Made by a program: the position numbers and the translations under genes
Notes under the pieces: generated by a model
Told to the model about the DNA's origin: nothing
What the model saw: only the letters and a program-made list of their open reading frames with translations
Databases searched by the model: none
In this document: positions 1-17,901 of the stretch, in pieces
How positions within the stretch are numbered: the first letter of the stretch is position 1
How the letters are laid out: each line of letters starts with the position of its first letter
Source of the DNA: Pontederia crassipes
Taxonomy: Eukaryota; Streptophyta; Magnoliopsida; Commelinales; Pontederiaceae
NCBI GenBank assembly: GCA_030549335.1
Contig: CM060194.1
Coordinates: forward strand, 59,734,547-59,798,546
DNA: 64,000 nucleotides
Direction of reading: 5' to 3'

Positions 1-1146
1 GTGATTTTGTGAGGGAAAATCTAAAAGGGATTATCCTCCTCATTGAAAGCATCATTTCAAGCTTTGATAATAGTTCAACTGTGCCCTCTACAATATTGTT
101 GCAATGAGAGTTGAATACTTGAGCAGATTTATTGAATCCTACCTTTCTTATCCATAATAGTAGTGCCTTGATATCCAACACAATGTTTGTGGTGAACTAA
201 TGTTGAAACTACTTTATTTCCAATTTACATTTCATTAGCTACATTCTTTTTTATTAGATTTCATTACTACAAAAAATGCCAAAAGCTTAGTAACCTTATA
301 TTTTATTTTGCAACTGCAATTTCACAAATCCCTTTAATTTTCATTAAGAAGTCCATCACTCAATTCAATATATTTAGCTCTTGTTTACGTATAACTTATT
401 TCTCCCAATGGATACGATACTCCAAGTACTACAATTAGTACACCATGCACCTATGATTAATTAAATTAATATATTATAATATAGGGTTCCTTTTAAGTCT
501 ATGAGTTGTATTACTTTGGTTATAATTGATTGTTGCTTCACATCATTGCATGTAAGTTTTTACACTTCTAAATAGTGTACAGATGAAAAGTGAATTTTTT
601 TGCCGATGCTCCATTATTACTCTTTCAAGCATGATATCACTAGCTTTCAACAAAAACACTATACATGGTCATATAGTTAAATATGATAAGTGGATAACTA
701 GACCACAAAATTCTTTAATCATCAATTGAATCACTATTCATGACTAGCATACTGTTTTCTCATAAATTTAATTTCCATTCAACTTCTTTTTTTTCCTTTT
801 TTATCGATGAATAGATCACTTTACTTGTATGGCTTAGATGTTCCTATTTCTCACAATATTGATTCAATTTATTTTTGAAAGGGGTGCTCTAACATCCTAA
901 GGGATAATATGTATTTTCTCGATAGAGACGATATGATTCTCTATTGACTGATATGTATGATTCTCTAATGAGTGATATGACCAATTATATTTTTTGGGAT
1001 TGTTATGCTTTTTTTATGAATTTGATTCATGAATTCTCGAGTTTCTAGTGAATTGAAATTATAAATTGCTTGTATGATACTTTGTTTCAATTTGATTATT
1101 TTAATTTTTTTTTCCAAATTGGTGCAGTATGAAACCTAAATTATTT

Positions 1147-1151
<5 letters not shown>
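1..1151. other. gene-free AT-rich sequence
   Basis: No open reading frame of convincing length or composition and no recognisable protein remnant in either strand. The sequence is AT-rich with short homopolymer runs, typical of plant intergenic DNA. I see nothing definable in it. Confidence 0.6.

Positions 1152-1218
<67 letters not shown>
1152..1218. repeat. (GA)n microsatellite
   Basis: Uninterrupted GA dinucleotide array of about 67 bases, flanked by unrelated AT-rich sequence. Long pure arrays like this are usually length-polymorphic. No gene is close enough to suggest a GAGA-type regulatory role. Confidence 0.97.
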
Positions 1219-1222
<4 letters not shown>

Positions 1223-4200
1223 TGAATAGGATACATATGGGAAAAACTAGTTAGAAGTTAAATTGAAAGTTCCATGAGCCGTGATAAGGAATCATGAGCC
1301 ATGAAATTCGAGCACAAAATGAAAACATTCTTCTAATGGTGTGAAAATTAGTATGAGCTTTAGTTCTTTATTTTATGGATTGTGACATTTGTCTTACAGG
1401 ACATGCCAATTGAAAATGAACTTGTAAGCTCGAAGAGTAGATTATGAGTTGTAATCCTCACAATCCATTTCGCAAAATTACTAGCAATGTATGAGTTGTG
1501 AATCATCAAATGAAAATTGGCTAACAAACTATGATCAAGTCAATCTAAGCTGTGAGCAACTAGTGAGAAATTATCAATTCATTATTATGGTTATGACCAA
1601 GATGTCAAGAGCATATGTATGTTAAGTCATGGCCATGAAAATATTATCAGAGGCCATGAAATGCTTTGTCTTACTAATTAATTAAACTTTTATTGCTATG
1701 CTATACTATAATGAGTTATTAATGATATTCCTACTTATGAATTAATATGTAAGATTATGAAACATGCTATAGATTTTTCTAAGTAACGATGTCATGATAT
1801 GATTGACATGAATGTTTATCTCACATAAATATTGAATTCCATGGTAAGTCATAGTGTTAAAAGTAGTATTGCATTAAAGCAACACATTGAATTTAACTTT
1901 GATTCTTTGATGACTGATTCGCAAAAGTGTATATAGAGAATATTGCAAGAAAGGGGAGGCAAAGGCCTCTAAGACATAGGTCTACCCAATACTCAAGCGT
2001 ATAAACCTTTGACACAAGAATATATAACGAATGAAGTTTTAAAATTTGTAATATCTCTACACTATCGAAATGCGATCCACAAGTGTACGGTGTATCATTG
2101 TAGTGCTTGAGGTTCGCAAAATCTTTGAGAAAATCCTTCGGAGTATTGGTAAAAAGTGAATGCTGAAAACAAAAAAAAAGATGATAAAAAAATGTGACAT
2201 AAAAAGAGGTTAAACATTTTTTGTGATTTTTGAAATATAGAAGAAGAAGCGATGCAAGAGTGATGATTAGTATTATGATAAAAGGCAAGGCGATAGGTTG
2301 AGAGCACGTGTTGAGAACTTATGGGAGATGCTTTTGTCTTGGGATTAAAAGTTATTTAGTTTGACATGTTATAGGCAAAATAACTGAGTCCCCCTTTCCA
2401 ACGAGAGTTAGATCGATTTCAATAATAAAGACACTCGACTCTGCACCTACACGTCCGTGTTGGTAGAAAGACTGTGCTTACATGCATGAAGGGAGTTCGT
2501 AAAAGGAAGAATCCATGTTATCGTCATAATACAAATTGCGCTTTCCTTTAGGATTTGAGTCTAAGTTTTGTGTCTACGGAGTATTAAAATTCAAAAGGAG
2601 TACACCTAATAGAAGGAGGCTACGGTCGGCTCACGCTTGCCTTAGTGGAATGTAGATCGCCCTCTCGGGTAGAATGCAAAATATTAGTATTTCCAAGACG
2701 GCTTAGACACTTTCGCAGGAGAAGAAAAGTTCGATTCAGAAAGTATGAGATGAGTTTACTGGAAGTTCTCAAAAGTAACTCATCTCTTGTTTACCCGACG
2801 CGGGTCATAATCTTGAATGAGCATTTGAAGGATATCGTGCCTTGAATCGAACTTCCGGTAAACTCGAAAAAAAATCAAAAGCAACAATGGTGAAGTAGAA
2901 ATCTACGCACATCCTTTAAAACCGTCCAAAATGATCCCAAACTTCTGACTCAGTTTGGTCATTTATTGCCAGAAATCCGGAGTACACTCAACCTTCTCAA
3001 GTCACATATTAAAGGTTGAACGACGTCTAAGCTATATTACAAAAAAAACTCCATTGCTGATTCCGCGAAAACTAACACCATGAATTACTCTTTACTTTAG
3101 GCCAGATTTCTTCATGTTCAGTCGCTATGGAGCATATAACATCCCTACGCTCGGGGTGCAAAGCAGCAAGTGATTCAGAAAACTTCTCCTACACCTATAA
3201 TCACACTGAAAACACAGGAACTACACGCGGAAATATTTTCATCCAAGCTAGATTTCTTCACGTTCGGTCGTGATGGAGCCTAAAATGTCCTTATGATCGA
3301 GGGTGTAAGATGAAGATAGTTCATAAACTCAATTCTATACACAGGTTTAGAAGACATGGAATCAGCACTTTGATATTATCAAAATCACAGGAAAGCTCAA
3401 TACTTGGCATCAATCATGAAGAAAATCAAAATGAAACACAACTAAAGAACATGCATCCCAGTCGCATAAGCACCTCTCGGTCTCAGTAGGGTCAGTTAGT
3501 TATAAGTCATTTTGCGAACACACACTTCTCCACAAATTTTCAAAAGCATTGTTTTCGACTCTCTTTCTCTCTTCTTTCTGGTTTTCTTCTCTCTTCTCCC
3601 TAAAAGAGCCCCACTTCTTCTTGCCTCTTTTTCCTCCTTTTATACTCTCCCTCTCTCCCAATCTGCAGGCTGCGATAGCTTTTGTTTGTGGTCCCCTGTT
3701 CTTGAGGGAAGCTTCCTTGTACTAGAGAAATGTAGAAGCATGCTGGTCCTCAATCATGGATGGTGTTTGCTATTTTGCTTTCTTTTTTGCTCCTGGTGTA
3801 GCCTGCCTGGTAGCAAACCACTAGGCCTCAATAGTGCCTGGTTCAATTGCTCTACTCTATCACATGGAGCTTATCAGCTCTCTTGCAGAAAGGGATTTTA
3901 ATCCGAGTAAATTTTCAAACTAGCAAGATCAAACTTTAGTAATAATATGCAGATGGTCATTTATGCGGAGAATTTTTGAAATGTAATGAATTCATGCCAT
4001 GCACATGTTCTAGGTAAAGAAATAATTCTAGAATAAGTGCAATGTGCATGCAAAATAGTAAGGAAATTATAAACCAAAATTCTCCACATCAATGACTTAA
4101 TTTCTTGTTATGGATTCTAGGTGGGAGTAAATGTGACAACCTTCGTTGTGTCTATTTGGGTGCAGATGCAACCTGACTTAACTAGCCATATGGCATTAAA

Positions 4201-4696
4201 AGTGAACTAACCATTCAAATAAATGGACCCAACTTAACAAAAATTGATTAAGAACCTAAAGAGACAACGAAGATATGATTTGAACATATGAAGTTATTAT
4301 TGTTATTACTATAGGCATTAAATGTTATTGCAAATAGTCTTGCAAGCCACTAATTTATGGATAATGAATTATAATTTATATATCTATTGTCTGATGATAT
4401 TGTGATGAATATATATTATGCTTTATAATATACTTGTAAGCTCTTTTTCTGAACATGGCTTCTTGTCTTACTCTATATCTAAGTTCGTACAAGTAAAGCG
4501 TGATCTTGATCGGGTGGCATGCTCATAACGAGGAAGCTGCTCACGGTGACGATAAGTTCATCAAGTTCTTTTATATATTTTATTCTTAATTATTATGTAA
4601 TAATGTTAATCTATCGGCTTTTGGATATGAAAACTTGTTAATATTATGTTTTATGTTCTCCTAAAAAATGTTACGTTTTATGTTCTTTGTGTTAAG
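1219..4696. other. gene-free stretch with diverged repeats
   Basis: No gene recognised. Short reading frames near 1893-2288 (-) and 3512-3901 (+) are low-complexity and resemble no family I know. Visible structure: a 17-base inverted repeat with one mismatch (2754-2770 against 2849-2865), and a diverged direct repeat of roughly 75-90 bases at about 3103 and 3248, both starting with a variant of AGATTTCTTCACGTTCGGTCG-like sequence. A short echo of that motif occurs near 31968 inside gypsy-like DNA, so this stretch may be decayed retroelement sequence. Confidence 0.4.
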
Positions 4697-5187
4697 ACTT
4701 CAAGCACGGCCGACTCTAGATGTCATGAGGCCTAAAACAAGATTATATATTCAAGGTATTGTTAACTTTTCAATATGAACACGTAATTATATCTTTAAAA
4801 ATAATTAATTATGAAGATAACAAATAAGAAGTAATTTAAATGTAGGTCTACAATGTTAAAAATAAATTGATGTTAATTGTGAACAAAATTAATAATATTT
4901 TCTCATTGATTATGAGAAAATTAATTGTCTTATTGTTTATTGAGAATAAATTAAATATAAAAAGAATTCATAAATTAATTATGATTTAGGTGATTAATAT
5001 TTGAAATGAAAGATTAGATACATATTTGTTGATGATTTTAAATCAATAAGAATCTAAAATTACTAGATTTTAATATTAATTTAATATTATTAATACCAAT
5101 TAATGCATACTAAGGGGCCTTGTATAAGGGTGAGGCCTCGGGCCACTGCTCGAGTGGCCTCACCCTTGAGTCGGCACTGACTTCACG
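4697..5187. mobile_element. hAT-type MITE with 8-bp TSD
   Basis: A 475-bp element (4705-5179) flanked by ACTTCAAG (4697-4704) and ACTTCACG (5180-5187), an 8-bp target-site duplication with one mismatch, which is the hAT signature. The ends are imperfect terminal inverted repeats sharing GCCGACTC, matching the GGCC-rich termini common in plant hAT MITEs. The interior is AT-rich and non-coding. Near the right end is a perfect 12-bp stem (5126-5137 with 5156-5167). Confidence 0.75.
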
Positions 5188-7306
5188 TGATATTTGTATT
5201 ATATTTTACAGCATCTTTTGCTTGGATATTTATTAGCAATTGCGATTAATGTTATGGGCAATTTGAAAACACAATCGGGTGAAACCGGGGTCGATTCCAC
5301 CAAACACCAGGCAACGACCTAGTTCTTAGGGGGAACTAGGTTGCATTTATTAAAGTGGAACTAAGGTCACGTGACCCTTGTTCCATTTTTTTCCTTTTTT
5401 TGGATTGACGTGACTTTTTTATTTTGCAAATTATTTTTTTATTTCACTATTTTCTTCTTTTTTATTTTTCTTATATAAAATAATTTATTTATTACATATA
5501 AAATATTTATAATACATTATAATCTAATATTATTTATTATTTATTTTTCATTAAAAATTTAATATTCATTAAATATGAATTATTAAAAATGGTTTTTTAT
5601 ATTTAAATAATATAATGTCAAACAAAATCTTTTGATAAAAATCTTTAAACTCTAAAATTATACTTTATATTTATAATAATTATTTTTAATCCAAAACCTA
5701 TCAAAATTAATTTATCATATCTATTTTTTTCTATCAAATTAATCTTTTAATTCTTCATTATTAATTTATACTTCATTTAAATATAAATCGAACTACTCTA
5801 TCAATTTAACTATTCACTCATAATAGAAGCACGGTTCTTCTGTATGTTCCACCAGCTGCTATGATATTATATGATTAATATATATTGATGTCTCGCATGT
5901 GACTCCACTATGAGATATGCTCGTAACACTTGTCATTGGACAGATTTCGAGTGTTGGTTATAAATATTTTGTACAATGTTAGGTTGAAGTTTGACCAATA
6001 TATATTTGAAGGGACGAGTTCGTAGTTTGTATTAACTAATGAGAGATCTATATATCATATCATATATGTAATGCAGTCAACTTCCTGTACAGTCCTCGGG
6101 GACGTGGAATTAATATATATATATATTCAATAGCATTATTAATTATTCTTATCATCGCAAAGTCCGGCAGAAAACAAAGCTGAGAGCTAGGCAAAGAGAT
6201 TATAATATTTCTGTAATTTTTTTATACAAAAAATGGATCCGAGCGTTTATATAATACATAAGAAACCCCTAATAAAAAGAAATTAGAGCCACTCCTAAAA
6301 TCTTAGTAGCAATTTTTTTAAAAGATAATTTTACTCTTTGACTTTGACTATTATAATGATGTATAAAATGTTATTTAAGATAGTGACGAACAATATAGGG
6401 ATCCTAAAACAAAATCCACATTAAGCATGAAATTAATTAAGGAAGCATCGGTACCACTACGTACTTACGTCCTTGTGATTTAGAGCAGCCAAACCATGCA
6501 CGATGCATGCATGCTGACTCAGTTAATTTACTGTGGGCTCTAATCTAATGAATAATAATATACATGTCTCAACTTTGAATGCATAGCTAGGCACCTTCCT
6601 TTCCTTCCCTTATCTGCAAAGTCCAAATGGAAGAGCACCAATTGCACTTTCATTAAGAAGTCATATATATTGTTAAGAGGCGTAATTTCTAATTCATGTG
6701 CTACGTACGTCGTAATGTGCAGGCATTGACCAATGTGCATGCATATATTATCCATTTTCTTTAGGCTGAATCATCATATTAATTAGACAATTAATACTTG
6801 ATCATTATGCACATTCAACTATTATATATACGAGATATTTTTATAATTAGAATTGAAGTTAGGTCTCAAGTTGACTACTCGAAATTTTAGTGAATTAATA
6901 CAAAACATGTTTAGTGAATATAAAACGAGAGGATGAGATTATCTTTATTTTGTATACAAATAATTCGTTTAATTTATTCGATAATAGGAATACATGAGCA
7001 TTATTTTCTTCCAAATATTACTAAATATATACGCTTATGAACTCTCTTTACAAAAGTACACTTCAGTCGATCGAACCAATGAGTTTTATGTGAAATTGTT
7101 GGATCATAAATTCGTTACAACATCGAACAAAAAAAAAAGACAGAAAAAAAGAAGAAAGGCGTTCCTGATGTTTCGAGTGTTCGGAAAAGAATCTGAACTT
7201 TTTTCACAGCTGTGATATTTAAAGTTTTGCCTTTTTTTTCATCTCTCTTTTTTTTATGTTAGCTGCTTTTCTGATCATGCTCACTTTTTTGAAAAAAATA
7301 ACAAAA
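5188..7306. other. gene-free AT-rich stretch with palindrome
   Basis: Mostly AT-rich sequence without coding potential. Two structured points stand out: an inverted repeat around CCTAGTTC/GAACTAGG near 5319-5341, and a 30-base near-perfect palindrome at 5356-5385 centred on GTCACGTGAC. Nothing else recognised; small reading frames at 6540-6755 and 6994-7215 look random. Confidence 0.5.
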
Positions 7307-7513
7307 TATATGTGTGAAAAAAAAACTCCGTCTATGTTTTATAGCCGATCTCAAGTCCGGATAAAAGGAGGAGGGTTGTGTTAGGCCCCGACAGCCAGCG
7401 TAAAATTCTGTCAAATCTCATGAACATGCATGGATCAACGAATGACGTCGTATGATCCATGTAGCCGACCCCACCTAGTGGGATAAGGCTTTGCTGTTGT
7501 TGTTGTATATGTG
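7307..7513 (+). mobile_element. SINE, (TTG)n-tailed
   Basis: A roughly 190-bp repeat (7315-7505) ending in GGGATAAGGCTTTGCTGTTG and further TTG units. The conserved core CCCACCTAGTGGGATAAGGC and the TTG tail match the 3' end of a widespread plant SINE of the Au type (family assignment from memory, moderate). Flanks carry TATATGTG on both sides (7307-7314 and 7506-7513), a short and probably eroded target-site duplication. Two further copies occur at 7584-7628 and 21584-21755. Confidence 0.72.
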
Positions 7514-7567
7514 CACCAAAAAAGAGGTGCCAATATCTTCTTATTTGCGATTTTTTTCTGTAAAAAA

Positions 7568-7644
7568 AAATCAATTAAGATTACAACAACAACAACAACA
7601 AAGCCTTATCCCACTAGGTGGGGTCGACAAATCAATTAAGATTA
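7568..7644 (-). mobile_element. 5'-truncated SINE copy with perfect TSD
   Basis: Only 45 bases of the SINE 3' end are present (7584-7628), starting with the CAA-repeat tail when read on the plus strand. The insert is flanked by a perfect 16-bp direct repeat AAATCAATTAAGATTA at 7568-7583 and 7629-7644. This is a textbook target-primed reverse transcription product that stopped after 45 bases. It sits 71 bases from the larger SINE in inverted orientation. Confidence 0.85.
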
Positions 7645-8343
7645 TTTGATTTTATAAAATTTACTATAAATATTATTGGCTAAAGAATATATATATATAT
7701 ATCATTAGCTCATATACAAATTTAATCAGTGTTTTAACAAATTAGTTTCCATGCATAATGCTCTCATCTTTCACATAAAAGATAAAAAAAATATTGTTTA
7801 TTTTATTTTCTTCAAATCAATAAAAGATAATAAATTCATAATTGTCGGTCTATTGATAGGAAAAGTGGTCAACACTTTTCCTCTATTTACCATCTGGACA
7901 GTGAGAAATTAATATTTACTAACAAACAAGACAGCAAAGTTGGTGGGATCCTAAAATCCTGACCGTCGGATTTGCCAATTTGATTCCAGACCGTTCTTGG
8001 ATTTGCCATTTGTATCCTTTACTTCCTGCCGTATGTCCTCAGATCATTATCATCATCAGAAGTAAAAGAATCAGAACATAATTCTTTTTTACATTAGAAA
8101 CAGAATCAAAGAACATAAATTCGAAGTTTCATTTTATGTGAAATGTGAACCAACTTTGACATCTTTCATATTCCGTTCATCATCGTGTCATGTGTCTTTT
8201 TTTTTTCCTTTTAAAACAAAACAAAGTCGGTAGGAGTCTGTGGATGCCAGAAGACGTGTTGAATTGAATGGTTCATCTGTGGAATTTGACAGACTTGTTT
8301 GGATAACACCTCTCTCTGTCTCTGTCTCTGTGAGGGGTGTTTA
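7645..8343. other. upstream region of UGD
   Basis: AT-rich non-coding DNA with an (AT)n run near 7689-7700 and pyrimidine-rich stretches close to the gene. It should contain the proximal promoter of the UGD gene. I could not assign specific transcription-factor sites with any confidence. Confidence 0.5.
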
Positions 8344-8390
8344 CTATTTAAGCAGGGGCAAGTCTCCACCCTCTCTCTTACACTATATAT
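8344..8390 (+). promoter_or_regulatory. putative UGD core promoter (TATA)
   Basis: CTATATAT at 8383-8390 lies about 330 bases upstream of the UGD start codon and about 90 bases upstream of the inferred 5'UTR intron donor, a sensible TATA position for a transcript starting near 8415. A second TATTTAAG-like box lies at 8344-8352. Choice between the two is inference; no transcript data are available. Confidence 0.5.
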
Positions 8391-8482
8391 CACACTTGTT
8401 CTTCTCCTTTCCCCCCTTCTTTAAAGTGCTGAATTCATTATCTTCATCTGGATATTGGAGTTAGTAGTGAAACATTCCTTAG

Positions 8483-8491
8483 GTACGTACT

Positions 8492-8531
<40 letters not shown>

Positions 8532-8693
8532 CAATTAGCATCAAATTACTATGATTCTTATTTCACTCCCTCCAAATGCTCTAAATTGTGTCAGCTCAAA
8601 AAGCTATTCAAGTTTCAGCTCTGAAACTTGTTTATGTTGGTTGTGTTTCCATATTTTGCGTTGCTCTACTACGTACATGCTACTACTTGACAG
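8483..8693 (+). other. UGD 5'UTR intron with (CT)n
   Basis: A good donor (TTAG|GTACGTAC at 8482/8483) and acceptor (TTGACAG| at 8693) define a 211-base intron 24 bases upstream of the ATG. It begins with a 33-base pure CT array (8496-8528). Plant UGD genes characteristically have an intron in the 5' leader and an intronless coding region, which fits. Such leader introns often raise expression; that role is inferred here. Confidence 0.75.
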
Positions 8694-8717
8694 GTACGTA
8701 AAAGAAACACTCGAAGA

Positions 8718-10178
8718 ATGGTGAAGATTTGCTGCATTGGAGCAGGCTACGTCGGCGGTCCGACCATGGCCGTCATTGCCCTCAAGTCTCCGTCCATCGA
8801 GGTGGTCGTCGTCGACATCTCCCTCGGCCGCATCAACGCGTGGAACAGCGACCACCTTCCCATCTACGAGCCGGGACTCGACGACGTCGTCAGGCAGTGC
8901 CGCGGGAGGAACCTCTTCTTCAGCACCGACGTGGAGAAGCACGTCTCCGAGGCCGACATCGTCTTCGTCTCCGTCAACACCCCCACAAAGCACCGCGGCC
9001 TCGGCGCCGGAAAGGCCGCCGACCTGACCTACTGGGAGAGCGCCGCGCGCATGATCGCCAACGTCTCCAAGTCCGACAAGATCGTGGTCGAGAAGTCCAC
9101 CGTCCCCGTGAAGACCGCCGAGGCCATCGAGAGGATCCTGAACCACAACAGCAAAGGGATCAAGTACCAGATCCTCTCGAACCCGGAGTTCCTCGCCGAG
9201 GGCACCGCCGTCCGAGACCTGCTCGAGCCCGACCGCGTTCTCATCGGCGGCCGGGAGACGGCGGAGGGCCGCAGGGCCGTTCGGGCGCTGAGAGACGTCT
9301 ACGCCAACTGGGTGCCGCAGGATCGCATCGTCACGACCAACTTGTGGTCCGCGGAGCTGTCGAAGCTCGCGGCCAACGCGTTCCTGGCCCAGAGGATTTC
9401 CTCCGTCAACGCGCTGTCCGCGCTCTGCGAGGCAACCTGCGCCGACGTCTCTCAGGTGGCTCACGCCGTGGGGAAGGATTCCAGGGTCGGTCCCAAGTTC
9501 CTGAGCGCGAGCGTCGGGTTCGGCGGCTCCTGCTTCCAGAAGGATGTCCTCAACTTGGTGTACATCTGCGAGTGCAACGGCCTCGCGGAGGTGGCCGACT
9601 ACTGGAGGCAGGTCATCAGGATTAACGACTACCAGAAGAGCCGCTTCGTCAACCGCGTGGTATCCTCCATGTTCAACACCGTCTCCGGCAAAAAGATCGC
9701 CGTCCTCGGGTTCGCGTTCAAGAAGGACACCGGTGACACGAGGGAGACCCCCGCGATGGACGTGTGCAAGGGGCTACTGGGGGACAAGGCCACGCTCAGC
9801 ATCTACGACCCGCAGGTGACCGAGGACCAGATACGGCGTGACCTCGCCTCCGTGGACGAGCGCGACTGGGTCGATCACCCGCATGATCAGCTGCTGCGGC
9901 GCCCGCTGAGCCCGTCGGTGGCCGAGAAGCAGGTGACGGTGGCGCAGGACGCATACGAGGCCGCGGAGGGCGCGCACGGAGTCTGCATCCTGACGGAGTG
10001 GGACGAGTTCCAGCGGCTGGATTACGAGAGGATCTACGAGAGCATGCGGAAGCCGGCGTTCGTCTTCGACGGGCGCAACGTGGTGGATCCGGAGAAGCTG
10101 CGCGCAATCGGGTTCGTGGTGTACGCCATCGGTAAGCCTCTGGATGCGTGGTTGAAGGGCATGCCCGCCGTAGCATGA
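8718..10178 (+). CDS. UGD: UDP-glucose 6-dehydrogenase
   Basis: Cytosolic enzyme that oxidises UDP-glucose twice with NAD+ to UDP-glucuronate, the precursor of UDP-xylose, UDP-arabinose and pectin/hemicellulose sugars. The 486-residue product is close to the usual plant length of about 480 and is encoded by one uninterrupted exon. Visible motifs: N-terminal Rossmann GAGYVGG (glycines 8, 10, 13), [10 protein letters not shown] at 155-164, the conserved lysine in [11 protein letters not shown] at 216, and the catalytic cysteine in [10 protein letters not shown] at residue 272. The C-terminal UDP-binding domain ends with ILTEWDEF and FDGRNV motifs. The start is the first ATG after the leader-intron acceptor and gives the canonical [15 protein letters not shown]-terminus. 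Codon third positions are strongly G/C, unlike the AT-rich flanks, as in many monocot genes. It is convergent with helicase copy A. Confidence 0.97.
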   Translation: MVKICCIGAGYVGGPTMAVIALKSPSIEVVVVDISLGRINAWNSDHLPIYEPGLDDVVRQCRGRNLFFSTDVEKHVSEADIVFVSVNTPTKHRGLGAGKAADLTYWESAARMIANVSKSDKIVVEKSTVPVKTAEAIERILNHNSKGIKYQILSNPEFLAEGTAVRDLLEPDRVLIGGRETAEGRRAVRALRDVYANWVPQDRIVTTNLWSAELSKLAANAFLAQRISSVNALSALCEATCADVSQVAHAVGKDSRVGPKFLSASVGFGGSCFQKDVLNLVYICECNGLAEVADYWRQVIRINDYQKSRFVNRVVSSMFNTVSGKKIAVLGFAFKKDTGDTRETPAMDVCKGLLGDKATLSIYDPQVTEDQIRRDLASVDERDWVDHPHDQLLRRPLSPSVAEKQVTVAQDAYEAAEGAHGVCILTEWDEFQRLDYERIYESMRKPAFVFDGRNVVDPEKLRAIGFVVYAIGKPLDAWLKGMPAVA

Positions 10179-10710
10179 TGGAAGCGGAGCAATAATATTG
10201 TGCTTTTAATTATGCTATTTTTTTCGTACGCCATTGTTAATTTACTGCTTTTTTTCTTTCTCTAAAAGACTTATGGAGTTGGCTACGTTTATTTTATCAC
10301 TTTCTTGTTTATAGTTATATCTATATTGTGCTTTTAAATATTGCTTCCATGCAAAATTAAAACGGTTGTAAAACCATAAAATTAATATACACCAATGTTG
10401 TTAATATGAGGATCTTATGTTGTTATAAGTCGTCAAATCGAATAAAGAAAGTATTTTAGTAAAAAATATTTTAAAAAATAAAATTTAAAAAATATGAGGA
10501 TCTTGTGCAAGTACATGAAAATTCCAACACGGAATGAAAGTACGTACAAATTCGAACCTAATGGAATCAATCCTTTCTTTTCGCTGGAAAATTGGTTCTT
10601 GTATCCCAAACCTCAAACTCAAAGTATAGCCGTGCGCCTTCCCTGGTAGCTGGGGAAAAGCAAAAGTAGTGCGCTCCTTGCGCCTGCATTTGCTCGTGCG
10701 CCTTCCCCTG
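10179..10710. other. convergent intergenic region (UGD / helicase A 3' ends)
   Basis: AT-rich spacer between two genes transcribed toward each other. It should hold both 3'UTRs. AATAAA-like signals occur around 10440 on the plus strand. From about 10490 rightward the sequence is recognisably related to 42130-42430 downstream of helicase copy B, so the duplicated segment begins near 10490. Confidence 0.6.

Positions 10711-17901
<7,191 letters not shown>

Noticed and set aside
3512-3901. 129-codon frame as a secreted protein gene
   Set aside because: Hydrophobic start arises from CT-rich sequence; no promoter, no splice pattern and no family match.
8604-9464. 286-codon minus-strand frame opposite UGD, and several long plus-strand frames overlapping it
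   Set aside because: They are shadows of a very GC-rich coding exon; composition is Arg/Gly/Pro-rich and no family is recognisable. The UGD frame explains the sequence fully.
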